Under the pieces are notes generated by a model. That model saw only the letters and a program-made list of their open reading frames with translations. It was not told the DNA's origin and did not search any database. From a virus, in the IMG/VR virus record IMGVR_UViG_3300034108_000114, positions 1 to 22,348 of that record: DNA of 22,348 nucleotides. One strand, given 5' to 3'. Shown one piece after another: positions 11,501 to 16,748 of this stretch; the first letter of the stretch is position 1, and each line of letters opens with the position of its first letter. A program made the position numbers and the translations under genes.

Positions 11501-14500
11501 CTCTTTAACTTTTTTAGTTGCAATTTCAGATGTTGTAGCTAGCTCATTTAACTGGTCTACATCAAAATTTCTAGTGCTTTCTGTGTCGTAAACTTCTTTT
11601 AGTGGTGCATTATTTAAGCCAACATTCTTCTTAGCTTGGGATCTTCTTCCCTCTGGTCGTGCCCTTAAGCCAAGTTCTTCTGACCTAACTTCTGCAACTG
11701 TTTGTGCTGACGTATCTAGAGCATTTACCACATTTGGAGCTGATGACTGAATATTTGCTCTGACCTTAGACCAAAGTTCTTCTACGCTAACTGCAGCTAT
11801 TTTTGCATCCCGTAGTGCAGCAGCGTCTTCAAACTTATCTAGAACCCTTGTTCCCTCTGGAAGCGATGCGATTAAGCTATCAAACTCTTGATTTAGTCTT
11901 GCTGTTTCTTCTGCTAAAAGCTTTGGGTCTCCCCCGCCCATTTGAATTGATGGATCCCATTTGTTATCTCCAGCTTCTCGGAAAGCAGCCTGGAACTCTT
12001 CTCTACTAACTCCCTCTTTTGTATTTAGTCTTGAGTTTATTATTGGATCAAAGTTAGACATTCCGAAACCAGATTTTAGACTTACCATTGCATCTTGGTT
12101 TGCCTGCATAGACTTGGTCTGTTTACCTGTTAGCTGTATCTCGCCCTGCTCTTGTAATCTAAGTGCTTCTCTTGCACTCATTTCTTTTCCGCCACCAATG
12201 TGTGCAAGGGCCTTTGCACCCTTGTTGTTTGGGTCGTACGGAACTCTGGCTCTTACCTGTTTTACAAGCTCAGCGGAATCGGAAACAATCTGAGTTGTTT
12301 CATTTTTTAGAGCATCAATCCTCTCAATAAGAACAGCTTCAAGCTCATTAAACTTTTGTAAGGCTTCCTCTGTTCCGTCTCCTGCTGCTTGGATAGCAGA
12401 TGAAAGAATTCTTCTTGCATTGGTTTTACTAACGTCTGCTTCTGCTAATCTTTCTACAAGCTGTGTTCCTCGGCCTGGAAACTTTTGATCTATTTCTGCT
12501 CTTGAATCTGGTATGGCTTGGTTTCTAGGAGGAACCCAATTTTCATAATCCTGAAGCCTAGCTGATTTTATATCTACGTTAGATTTTCTATATCCTGGGA
12601 TATTGTCTGCAACAATGCCCGCAATGAGTGGGCCATACTTTTCAGCTTCTTTAGCAGGAATAACCGCTTCGCCTGGTGACAACATTGCAGGAACAACATC
12701 TCCTGCCCCCTTTGGACCAGGTACAGAAACCACACCTCTTGCATATTGCTGAGGAGGTCCTTGCGGGGCCTGAACACGCCTACCCCCCATAGCGTTAGTC
12801 GATATAGTAAGCTCTGGCCTAGCTCTTGCAACTGGTGCGACTGCACTTAGGGCATTTGCTGCAATTACTGCTTGCTGGTATGCAGCAATAAGTCCTTGGA
12901 CTGCCTGTGTTTCAGCGGTAAAGATTTGTGCCAACTGGGCATGTGATTGACCCAACGATGAGGCAACTGCAGCAGCTTCTAGCTGTTCTTGGGTCAGGTA
13001 CTGGGTAGAGTTTGCTAAGCCGCTAGAGTCTCCACCAAGTTTGTTATAAAATAGCCTAAGAGCATTAAAAGCTTTAATAAGGTTTCCGACACCGTTAGCA
13101 ACAAGACCTACGGTCATCAGTACGACTGGGGCAACAAGACCCAAAACTGCAATTAGCCCTGTCACAAAAGCTTTAGAGCCATCGCTCATTTCGTTGAACT
13201 TCTTTAGCATCCCCGTAACAAATTCAACAATTGGAGTAATGAGTTTTAAGAACTGTTCTCCTAATGGAGCTATAGCAACTGTAATATCTTCTATAGCTTT
13301 TTGGAATTTAAATGCTGGAGAGTCTTCTACCTTTTTTAATTCTCGATCTGCCAGTACCGCTAATTCTTCGGCAGTTCGTTGACCTAGCTCTAAAACCCTA
13401 TTGGCCTGACTACCTTCCTTAATTACGTTCTGGAAAAGTGTTGATAGACGTGAGAACTGAAATTTTCCGAATAGTTGCTCAATTGCTTGTGCACGATTAA
13501 GAGGATCTAGGTCGTCTAGGGCCTTTGCAAACTGTACAACAATTCCCTGAACGTCTCCCTTATTGGCGTCGACAATGCCCTTGATGTTAATACCAAGACT
13601 GGCCAAAAACTCTGAAGCTTTTGCAGAAGGATTGATAAGAGATGCAAGACCAGACTTTAGTGCGTTAGCACCCTCAGATGCGTTAATTCCACCTTCCTTC
13701 ATGGCTGTCAAGAAGAAGGCTAGGTCTTCAACGTCGCCACCTAGCTGCTGGACTACTGGACCAGCTTTTGGAATAGCAATAGTTAGGTCTTCAATTGCAG
13801 TAACAGTTTGGTTTTCAACTGCGTTTAAAAAGTTAATTTTTGAAGCTAGATCTTCGGCTGCAATACCAAAAGCATTTGTAATAGAAATTGTTGTTTCTAA
13901 AGCTTCTTGCTGTTCTACCTCACCCAATACCGCAAGCCTTGTGGCTTGTGTTACCTGAGACATAAGTGCCACACCAGCAAAACCTTGCTGAGCTAAATCT
14001 GCTGCAAGACCCAAAGTTTTTTCAACTGCAACGCCATACTTAGTAAACTCATTAGCTAGGTCTCTAACTTCTTGCAACGCTTTTTCTGTTTCACCAGAAG
14101 AAGTAAACATCTCACCGTAAACACGTTTAAATCTAACAGCCTGTTTCTCAAGCTCCATAAAGCTTTGTGCGGCTTTAGTTCCTAGCAATGCAAGCGGTAG
14201 TGTAAAACCAACCATAAGTTGGCGACCAGCCCACTGGACATTCTTACCCCAGTTAACTAGATTGGTTGTTCCTTGCTTAATTAGCTGGTTCAAAAGCATT
14301 TGCTTTTGTGCAGCTATAGCCGTTTGAGTTCCCAGGTTTTGCATGTCAAGTGCAAGTGGACGGACTTTAATTGCTTGTAGTGCTCCATTGGCATCTCGAC
14401 CCATCTTAATGTACTGGGTTTGAAGAGTCTTTACTCTTTCGGTTGCAACCTTTTCAATTGTTGCAAACTCGGATTTAAATAATTTTCCAAAGCTTTGGGT

Positions 14501-14800
14501 CGAAGCACCAGCATAGCGAAAATATTCTTTTAGCCCAAGCTTATTTTTTTCTAGGGATGTTGTAAAATTCTCTGCACTGCTCTTGATGTTTGTTAGGCTG
14601 GCCGCAAATTTTCCAGTTGCGTTTATAGAATTTACTAAAGTCTTTTGCATGTTCTGGGACAATGCTGCGTTAGCAGCATTTCCAGATGCAAGCATTTGGG
14701 AGTGGAAGGCCGAAATCTGTCGTTGCAGATTCTTGATACTAGCCAAAGCGGCGGTAGTATCAATATCGACTCTTATTTGTGCATTGGCATCTTCAGCCAT
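5525..14800 (-). CDS. Tape measure protein with repeated PGEAVIP modules and inserted domains, 3091 aa
   Basis: This protein sets tail length, fills the tail tube and is ejected with the DNA. Residues 1-170 are helical. About 176-400 is the TP901-type tape measure core (NWGKNVQWAGRQLMVGF; NAFGIAAEDL; AMKEGGINASEGANALKSG). Hydrophobic segments lie near 544-570 and 1742-1810, and a glycine-zipper segment near 2007-2056. Three 52-residue repeats (686-737, 1170-1221, 1524-1575) share DVVPAMLSPGEAVIP, and a diverged copy is at about 2944-2994. Between repeats 1 and 2 is an unrecognised domain. Between repeats 2 and 3 is a kinase-like domain (about 1234-1500). A long coiled coil (about 2600-2885) precedes a collagen-like GPTGPAGPT linker (about 2893-2916). 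I see no lysozyme or peptidase motif. It is unusually long: most tape measures have 700-2000 residues. A Shine-Dalgarno-like AGAGGTG precedes the ATG. Confidence 0.97.
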   Translation of the reverse strand: MAEDANAQIRVDIDTTAALASIKNLQRQISAFHSQMLASGNAANAALSQNMQKTLVNSINATGKFAASLTNIKSSAENFTTSLEKNKLGLKEYFRYAGASTQSFGKLFKSEFATIEKVATERVKTLQTQYIKMGRDANGALQAIKVRPLALDMQNLGTQTAIAAQKQMLLNQLIKQGTTNLVNWGKNVQWAGRQLMVGFTLPLALLGTKAAQSFMELEKQAVRFKRVYGEMFTSSGETEKALQEVRDLANEFTKYGVAVEKTLGLAADLAQQGFAGVALMSQVTQATRLAVLGEVEQQEALETTISITNAFGIAAEDLASKINFLNAVENQTVTAIEDLTIAIPKAGPVVQQLGGDVEDLAFFLTAMKEGGINASEGANALKSGLASLINPSAKASEFLASLGINIKGIVDANKGDVQGIVVQFAKALDDLDPLNRAQAIEQLFGKFQFSRLSTLFQNVIKEGSQANRVLELGQRTAEELAVLADRELKKVEDSPAFKFQKAIEDITVAIAPLGEQFLKLITPIVEFVTGMLKKFNEMSDGSKAFVTGLIAVLGLVAPVVLMTVGLVANGVGNLIKAFNALRLFYNKLGGDSSGLANSTQYLTQEQLEAAAVASSLGQSHAQLAQIFTAETQAVQGLIAAYQQAVIAANALSAVAPVARARPELTISTNAMGGRRVQAPQGPPQQYARGVVSVPGPKGAGDVVPAMLSPGEAVIPAKEAEKYGPLIAGIVADNIPGYRKSNVDIKSARLQDYENWVPPRNQAIPDSRAEIDQKFPGRGTQLVERLAEADVSKTNARRILSSAIQAAGDGTEEALQKFNELEAVLIERIDALKNETTQIVSDSAELVKQVRARVPYDPNNKGAKALAHIGGGKEMSAREALRLQEQGEIQLTGKQTKSMQANQDAMVSLKSGFGMSNFDPIINSRLNTKEGVSREEFQAAFREAGDNKWDPSIQMGGGDPKLLAEETARLNQEFDSLIASLPEGTRVLDKFEDAAALRDAKIAAVSVEELWSKVRANIQSSAPNVVNALDTSAQTVAEVRSEELGLRARPEGRRSQAKKNVGLNNAPLKEVYDTESTRNFDVDQLNELATTSEIATKKVKEQSLENTNLSTATEAATKNVEELKTAANNLGLEVSETANQFKIAATAINSAGTQVMGPRRASAAQGAPTGFARGTLSVPGPKGAGDVVPAMLSPGEAVIPAKVAEKYAPFIQDMIAGNIPGFMKGVFLGMPKSAKSVSKGRTAGDEIYELFKKSSYANTPPTEYGHQISPTSGHSFPIFGLGGVYQKGAKQVFVKPVMDETAAMAEMRATAIARQAHGLKAPEQRVVVMRDPMDVTRQRRFLALESDLDPTFVNTQPMGVFNEEQYFRQLAASLLRADKDLSAANVYGDVVADVGPAGVFDRASGLRQYSSNLPSMEDQALINLLGIKGGAKRAFAEATLGLMAGLTPEQYHQRMIGEIQRVLPRLKETIASFKLTNPADVGMYDDMVRRLEAGLAVDWRKFHTLHSNVKIAKPKAPKVKEPVGYARGVVSVPGPKGAGDVVPAMLSPGEAVIPAAMAEKYGPLISSMISGNIPGYNEGYDPGNDPFRVSDPLAPPVGPDPFGSPSNAFDGDGISPNKKGFRQIFKDGAQQLGEGLLEKAKVIGTSVGDNISDSMARGWAKSKLGQAIAGNAEVVNQKTGKVVYDPKTDPNSKYYAGPKAQPTPTNQSTPTNTTAAGTGGQGVDGVERPLTEKEQIQKFGGKLAQTGMIASMVTSAASMIPGVVGETAQQIAGPIMAMTTLASFIQGPLSGAFVAAVAMIGAMTMAILKVNDAYQNAQKEAIRLQQSIGASTESIRKLGEFAGNVTAGEKAEKRRENRFRLMEVAPGKATFGESYIQDEAGQELLKDLKTEVANSGGDTASALKAVSSQLSMSVVSGALSADQAGSIASEIGLQLNDASFGIKVRGEITELIGPGGEDLKNNELVVATRLAATSIDNMEQSKEAMNAQLANSRSSPLSVGNMFGAGLDTEAGRGIAAGGTVAAFALAGAGIGSIIPGLGTAVGLVAGTLVGAVAGYFTATSLLEEAAKKVGAASGAFVADLTVAVQQQNEIKAVLDETYAKKMDEAAAEGDIAEYKRLQLEYDEKRLGLTQTAASLNEDIISTVNEMDAGGQEAVITGLKNAANIKYKDDVNAATYMPVIDNQIATANLDKGQEAMIRTQILSDLPLDALSRLLTVGDVDKVVNIISNLGGPMATEAMMVANMIKDDELSAKFLLDVEATGTDSVEAQRLIDLATNVAALGGSGVMENSIKTVFTAIVDDTANSEAITAVMGGLNERKVETVEQVYEVVPEFTVDGKYADAFNEEYFATLQSNAQKETYVLVSRMIMQIPEATFIASSDFKNWLGDEGAKHGAFPGEHSYAWWQETYADSMAQKVTTSGVVLSGEGAPAPEEDAGSGGGGPAASPLDDMLKKLRDVRKSQIGVTKGFDASSAALDKLFGGNKGISGFNGLEQSMRRLGAGESLISAIAGMDPEEFEKKKNLLFNFDKETGAIIGFKNKLMNIGEALSSIAIGEYVNDQQRAAQEAKNQVGAFNELRAAGYSVAEAYEAIQDAELAAALVSGNVTTADVQEMLEARKRVLEEQKRLARLTPEGLQEVFEEGFNKAMEAFDAEEKKLTLEFDLKFKDDQEAITAAENEIAKIRYEVDDYEASLRGVEDQEKAINKTYDEKLEALEKVRAANQKVLDQEKGKLSVAEAISRGDLAATARAAQDLRATSASGYFSSQTDALNAGRESALGQVRGANGLSRVEIEGKIEELTKSILDIEEKTLEPAQERIRLGQVELDKRIKELEVLGNTKAEWEAIKNKIDLARVNSATYKDAMTEALKEVQKIQDLWNEIEKPKESVYTVKTVNEGDVTPTGPTGPAGPTPLKPPGPPAPNGGKPVVVPGGGSLLGTNFIAMSSGGKVMSYMSDGGSPLGSDTVPAMLTPGEFVVRRPMVNKYGTDLFNKINSGSFSNSQGMMYLGGSRYFDESTGTYNKPEFNKPLFRIPFDPGISKGPVRLPDKQVPANNNSSVYNYNLSVNVASQSDPNTIAQTVMAQLQRVESQRVRNGRF
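5819..5971 (-). repeat. Diverged fourth copy of tape measure PGEAVIP repeat
   Basis: Residues about 2944-2994 of the tape measure read DTVPAMLTPGEFVVRRPMV then NKYGTDL. This is the widespread phage form of the motif (VPAML-PGEFVV-KYG). It is clearly related to the three internal copies but much more diverged. It sits just after the collagen-like linker, close to the C-terminus, where such motifs usually occur in tape measures. Confidence 0.8.
10076..10231 (-). repeat. Tape measure PGEAVIP repeat, copy 3
   Basis: This is a 52-residue in-frame repeat (residues 1524-1575) from YARGVVSVPGPKG through PGEAVIPAAMAEKYG to GNIPGY. It has exactly the same length as copies 1 and 2. The central protein stretch is identical among the three copies, while the DNA differs at many third codon positions. 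It closes the kinase-like insert and opens a low-complexity D/P/G-rich linker. Confidence 0.95.
10300..11100 (-). other. Kinase-like (HipA/PI3K-like fold) domain inside the tape measure
   Basis: Tape measure residues about 1234-1500 read as a globular enzyme-like domain rather than tape measure helix. Visible elements in kinase order are: a glycine-containing strand (FGLGGVYQKG), a strand with a lysine (VFVKPV, K1294), a helix with an acidic residue (MDETAAMAEMRA, E1305) and a hinge-like strand (RRFLALESDL). A catalytic-loop-like DKDLSAANV follows (D1377 or D1379, N1384), then a metal-site-like VFDRASG (D1400) and a helical C-lobe. This spacing recalls HipA and PI3/PI4-kinase-like folds. It is pattern recognition only; a pseudokinase or an unrelated fold is possible. 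Confidence 0.45.
11138..11293 (-). repeat. Tape measure PGEAVIP repeat, copy 2
   Basis: This is a 52-residue repeat (residues 1170-1221) running FARGTLSVPGPKG...PGEAVIPAKVAEKYA...GNIPGF. Similarity to copy 1 extends about 15 residues upstream (MGPRRASAAQGAPTG against MGGRRVQAPQGPPQQ). It separates the first inserted domain from the kinase-like insert. Confidence 0.95.
12590..12745 (-). repeat. Tape measure PGEAVIP repeat, copy 1
   Basis: This is a 52-residue repeat (residues 686-737) running YARGVVSVPGPKG...PGEAVIPAKEAEKYG...DNIPGY. It follows the core domain, the first hydrophobic segment and an alanine-rich helix, and precedes an unrecognised insert of about 400 residues. Confidence 0.95.
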
Positions 14801-14822
14801 CCACTAAACACCTCTTTTTATA

Positions 14823-15143
14823 TTACTTAAGATTTGTTAGAAGAGAAGCGTCAGATAGCTTTACGCCAGATGCCTCTTCAACAATCTTATAGACAGTTGG
14901 AAGATCCAAAGTTTCTTCCAATGCCTTCAAGTCTCCAGCAATTTCTGGGTTGTACTGTTGCATAGCAATCTGTACACACTCCATAAGTAGGCTGAGTGAC
15001 TTGTCATTATCCTCTGCTACTGCAGCAATGCCCTCGAATTTCTTCATGAACGGTCTGAGTAGAGAGATCTTGAGTGGTCTTACCTTAATCTCTGTTCCAT
15101 TGATTAGTTTGATTACTTTTTCTTCATATACTTCTGTACTCAT
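14823..15143 (-). CDS. Tail assembly chaperone, short form (gpG-like), 106 aa
   Basis: It lies directly upstream of the tape measure, the fixed place of tail assembly chaperones, which coat the tape measure while the tube polymerises. It aligns over its full length with the N-terminal ~105 residues of the chaperone at 15928-15206: INGTEIKVRPLKI against IDGTEVELSPLKI, IAMQQYNPEIA against VAMKQYYPKIA, LDLPTVYKIVEEASGVKL against MDLQGVYKVLEFAAGIKI. I estimate about 40% identity. It lacks the C-terminal T-like extension and ends at LLTNLK. It has its own extended -10 promoter and a Shine-Dalgarno-like GAAGGA about 11 bases before the ATG. Product level could thus be set independently of the long form, replacing the usual frameshift ratio. 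Confidence 0.85.
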   Translation of the reverse strand: MSTEVYEEKVIKLINGTEIKVRPLKISLLRPFMKKFEGIAAVAEDNDKSLSLLMECVQIAMQQYNPEIAGDLKALEETLDLPTVYKIVEEASGVKLSDASLLTNLK

Positions 15144-15167
15144 ATTTTTTATATTCCTTCCGCTATG

Positions 15168-15197
15168 AGGCTTTACTAATTATAACATAAAAAGCCT
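15168..15197. repeat. Inverted repeat enclosing a -10 element
   Basis: The arms AGGCTTT (15168-15174) and AAAGCCT (15191-15197) are perfect 7-base inverted repeats with 16 bases between them. The spacer contains the extended -10 element of the promoter for the short chaperone. It could be an operator, or form a hairpin in readthrough RNA. There is no T-run after it on the minus strand, so it does not look like an intrinsic terminator. Confidence 0.5.
15179..15187 (-). promoter_or_regulatory. Extended -10 promoter for short tail chaperone and downstream tail genes
   Basis: The minus strand reads TGTTATAATTA: a perfect TATAAT (15184-15179) preceded by TGn. No -35 hexamer is seen at the right spacing, as expected for an extended -10 promoter. 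The predicted start lies about 30 bases before the ATG at 15143. The same motif recurs before other modules of this window. Confidence 0.65.
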
Positions 15198-15205
15198 TGA
15201 CTTTT

Positions 15206-15928
15206 CTACTTCTTTTTGGTCAAGTCTTCGTATCCAAGACCCATGCCAATGCCAAAACCAGCCTTTTGGGCATTAACCCCCTGAAGCGACAAGACGTCAT
15301 TTCCGCTTGTAGCTTTGCCACCACTAAACACCCTAGCTTTCATTTGTTCCCATTTATTTTCTGGGGCCTGTCCGCTACTCTTATCCAGATCTACGCCCTG
15401 AATAGCAGCTAAAAATTTCTTTTCTTGGTAGTCAAGGTCTCTTCTTGTTTCTAGGCTGGCCATTAACTCTGGAATAGACATCTGTATTTCTAGCTCTTCA
15501 TAATTTTTCCAAATGCCTAGCAAGAACACTTCGGCTTCTAGTTTGGCTAAGTCTAGGCTTTCCCAAGAGGAGGACCCGCTTTCTTTTGCTTGAGATATTG
15601 CTTGGGCCTCTGCTTGGTCTTTGACCGTATCTTTTGACTTTTCATTAATCTTGATTCCAGCAGCAAACTCTAGAACTTTGTATACGCCCTGGAGGTCCAT
15701 AGAGTCTTGTAAGTCTTCCATATTTGCAATTTTTGGATAGTATTGCTTCATTGCAACTGCTGCACAATTTGATAAAAATACTATTGCCTCATCATCATTA
15801 TCTGCTGTTTTAACTAGAGTAAATGCATCCATAAACTCTCTTAAATATTTTATTTTAAGCGGAGACAGCTCAACCTCTGTCCCATCGATTAGTGTCACTT
15901 TCCCTGTTTTGTATACTGTAGTTGCCAT
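15206..15928 (-). CDS. Tail assembly chaperone, long form (GT-like in one frame), 240 aa
   Basis: The N-terminal ~105 residues are a gpG-like chaperone domain, paralogous to the short protein at 15143-14823. A linker rich in K, E, Q, A and S (about 105-128) leads to a T-like helical domain: LAKLEAEVFLLGIWKNYEEL, then ELMASLETRRDLDYQEKKF and LAAIQGVDLD. In most siphoviruses this second part is reached only by a programmed -1 frameshift; here it is read in one continuous frame. The C-terminus (GIGMGLGYEDL) is glycine-rich. I chose the ATG at 15928. The longer frame to a TTG at 15952 would begin inside the terminator T-run. No Shine-Dalgarno exists before this ATG; a -10 element ends seven bases before the A, predicting a leaderless mRNA. 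Confidence 0.88.
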   Translation of the reverse strand: MATTVYKTGKVTLIDGTEVELSPLKIKYLREFMDAFTLVKTADNDDEAIVFLSNCAAVAMKQYYPKIANMEDLQDSMDLQGVYKVLEFAAGIKINEKSKDTVKDQAEAQAISQAKESGSSSWESLDLAKLEAEVFLLGIWKNYEELEIQMSIPELMASLETRRDLDYQEKKFLAAIQGVDLDKSSGQAPENKWEQMKARVFSGGKATSGNDVLSLQGVNAQKAGFGIGMGLGYEDLTKKK

Positions 15929-15940
15929 ATTATAAGTATA
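15929..15940 (-). promoter_or_regulatory. -10 element predicting a leaderless transcript for the long tail chaperone
   Basis: The minus strand reads TATACT-TATAAT-ATG. If TATACT (15940-15935) is the -10 hexamer (-12 to -7), the +1 base falls exactly on the A of the ATG at 15928. TATACTTAT is shared with the major tail promoter at 16723-16731. If the second hexamer, TATAAT, were the -10, transcription would start inside codon 3, which makes no sense for this gene. No Shine-Dalgarno is present. Confidence 0.6.
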
Positions 15941-15943
15941 CCG

Positions 15944-15980
15944 TAAAAACAAAATTACCCAGCCTAAAAAGACTGGGTAA
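15944..15980 (-). terminator. Intrinsic terminator after the major tail protein gene
   Basis: The minus strand shows TTACCCAG, a 10-base loop, then CTGGGTAA: a perfect 8-base stem followed directly by TTTTGTTTTT. It starts 20 bases after the major tail protein stop and ends just before the next promoter. Confidence 0.9.
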
Positions 15981-16000
15981 CTCTGTGTTGTTAAGTTATA

Positions 16001-16672
16001 TTACGATACTGCTGGGATGGTGCGGTCTACGATCTTACCGTAGGATGCGTTATCGTTTGGCAGTAGACGGAATGAAACCTCGTACATTGTAGCCTCATCA
16101 CGCTTTGCAGAAACTGTAACACTCTCAATAGAAAGTGCACGGTATGCAACGTAAATACGCTCAATCTGCTCGTCTGGGTTACAGTCACCTGTTCCTGGAC
16201 CAACAGCCACTAGGCCACGCTCTACTGGACATTCTCCAATGTCACCAGCAGACATGTTTAGTGTTTGAGATCCTTGCTTGATGCCTGTAACACCTGCACC
16301 AGTAGTAGTTAGGTCGTCGTCTTTACCAGCCAACGAGAACAGCAAGTTCTCTAGTGTTGCCTCAGCAAAAGCAGTGTTCAGGTTAACCTGCATACCCTGC
16401 TTGTATAGCTTTGCAACGTCAAGAACCTGGTCAACCTGTACCTCACCAAAATCTGGCTGGAACTGTAGCTCTAGACCATTCATTGTGTAACCAACGTTAC
16501 GGAATGCTGCAGAGTCAGCTAGGGTTTCACGGTATGTTCCCGTTGTGTTTCCAACAGATCCTTCAACTTCGTAAGCTGGAAGACCTGCGTCTGTCAATAC
16601 TCCTGCTTCGTATGTGAACAAAGCAGCTGCACCAACGATAATGTTAGTGCTTGTACCTCTTGTATATGCCAT
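16001..16672 (-). CDS. Major tail (tube) protein, 223 aa
   Basis: It builds the tail tube. The evidence is position (after tail terminator-like genes, before the chaperones and tape measure), length typical of the family, and beta-rich sequence without transmembrane or catalytic motifs. The N-terminus MAYTRGTSTNIIVGAAALFTY and the segment GYTMNGLELQFQPDFGEVQVDQ look like a tube-subunit beta-sandwich. The C-terminus (YEVSFRLLPNDNASYGKIVDR) resembles other actinophage tube proteins. A good Shine-Dalgarno (AGAGGTGA) precedes the ATG. The gene has its own extended -10 promoter and its own terminator, giving a monocistronic unit. Its codons favour CGT for Arg and AAC for Asn, as in the capsid gene, consistent with very high expression. 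Confidence 0.88.
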   Translation of the reverse strand: MAYTRGTSTNIIVGAAALFTYEAGVLTDAGLPAYEVEGSVGNTTGTYRETLADSAAFRNVGYTMNGLELQFQPDFGEVQVDQVLDVAKLYKQGMQVNLNTAFAEATLENLLFSLAGKDDDLTTTGAGVTGIKQGSQTLNMSAGDIGECPVERGLVAVGPGTGDCNPDEQIERIYVAYRALSIESVTVSAKRDEATMYEVSFRLLPNDNASYGKIVDRTIPAVS

Positions 16673-16722
16673 TTATTTCACCTCTTCTTTTTATAGATAA
16701 TAGGCGTGTTTCCTCATTCATA

Positions 16723-16731
16723 AGTATAACA
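16723..16731 (-). promoter_or_regulatory. Extended -10 promoter for the major tail protein gene
   Basis: The minus strand reads TGTTATACTTATG, an extended -10 (TGn plus TATACT). It lies about 50 bases upstream of the major tail protein ATG and just after the methyltransferase stop codon. No convincing -35 is seen. It matches the promoter motifs at 15179-15187 and 20427-20435. Confidence 0.65.
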
Positions 16732-16748
16732 GCCTTTTTAAATCATCA

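Noticed and set aside
11961-12293. 110-codon open frame on the plus strand
   Set aside because: It is antisense to the tape measure, has no recognisable features, and the opposite frame is clearly coding.
13563-13958. 131-codon open frame on the plus strand
   Set aside because: It lies wholly antisense to the tape measure core domain, and its protein is a low-complexity A/S/I mix without family features. It also has no ribosome site.
5525-14800. Lysozyme or peptidase domain in the tape measure
   Set aside because: I found no HxxE-type, NlpC/P60, M23 or transglycosylase signature while reading the protein.
15168-15205. Hairpin after the long chaperone read as an intrinsic terminator
   Set aside because: The loop is 16 bases and no T-run follows on the minus strand. 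The -10 element inside suggests regulation instead.
15206-15700. A programmed -1 frameshift in the long chaperone
   Set aside because: The T-like domain is already in the same frame as the G-like domain, so no slip is required.
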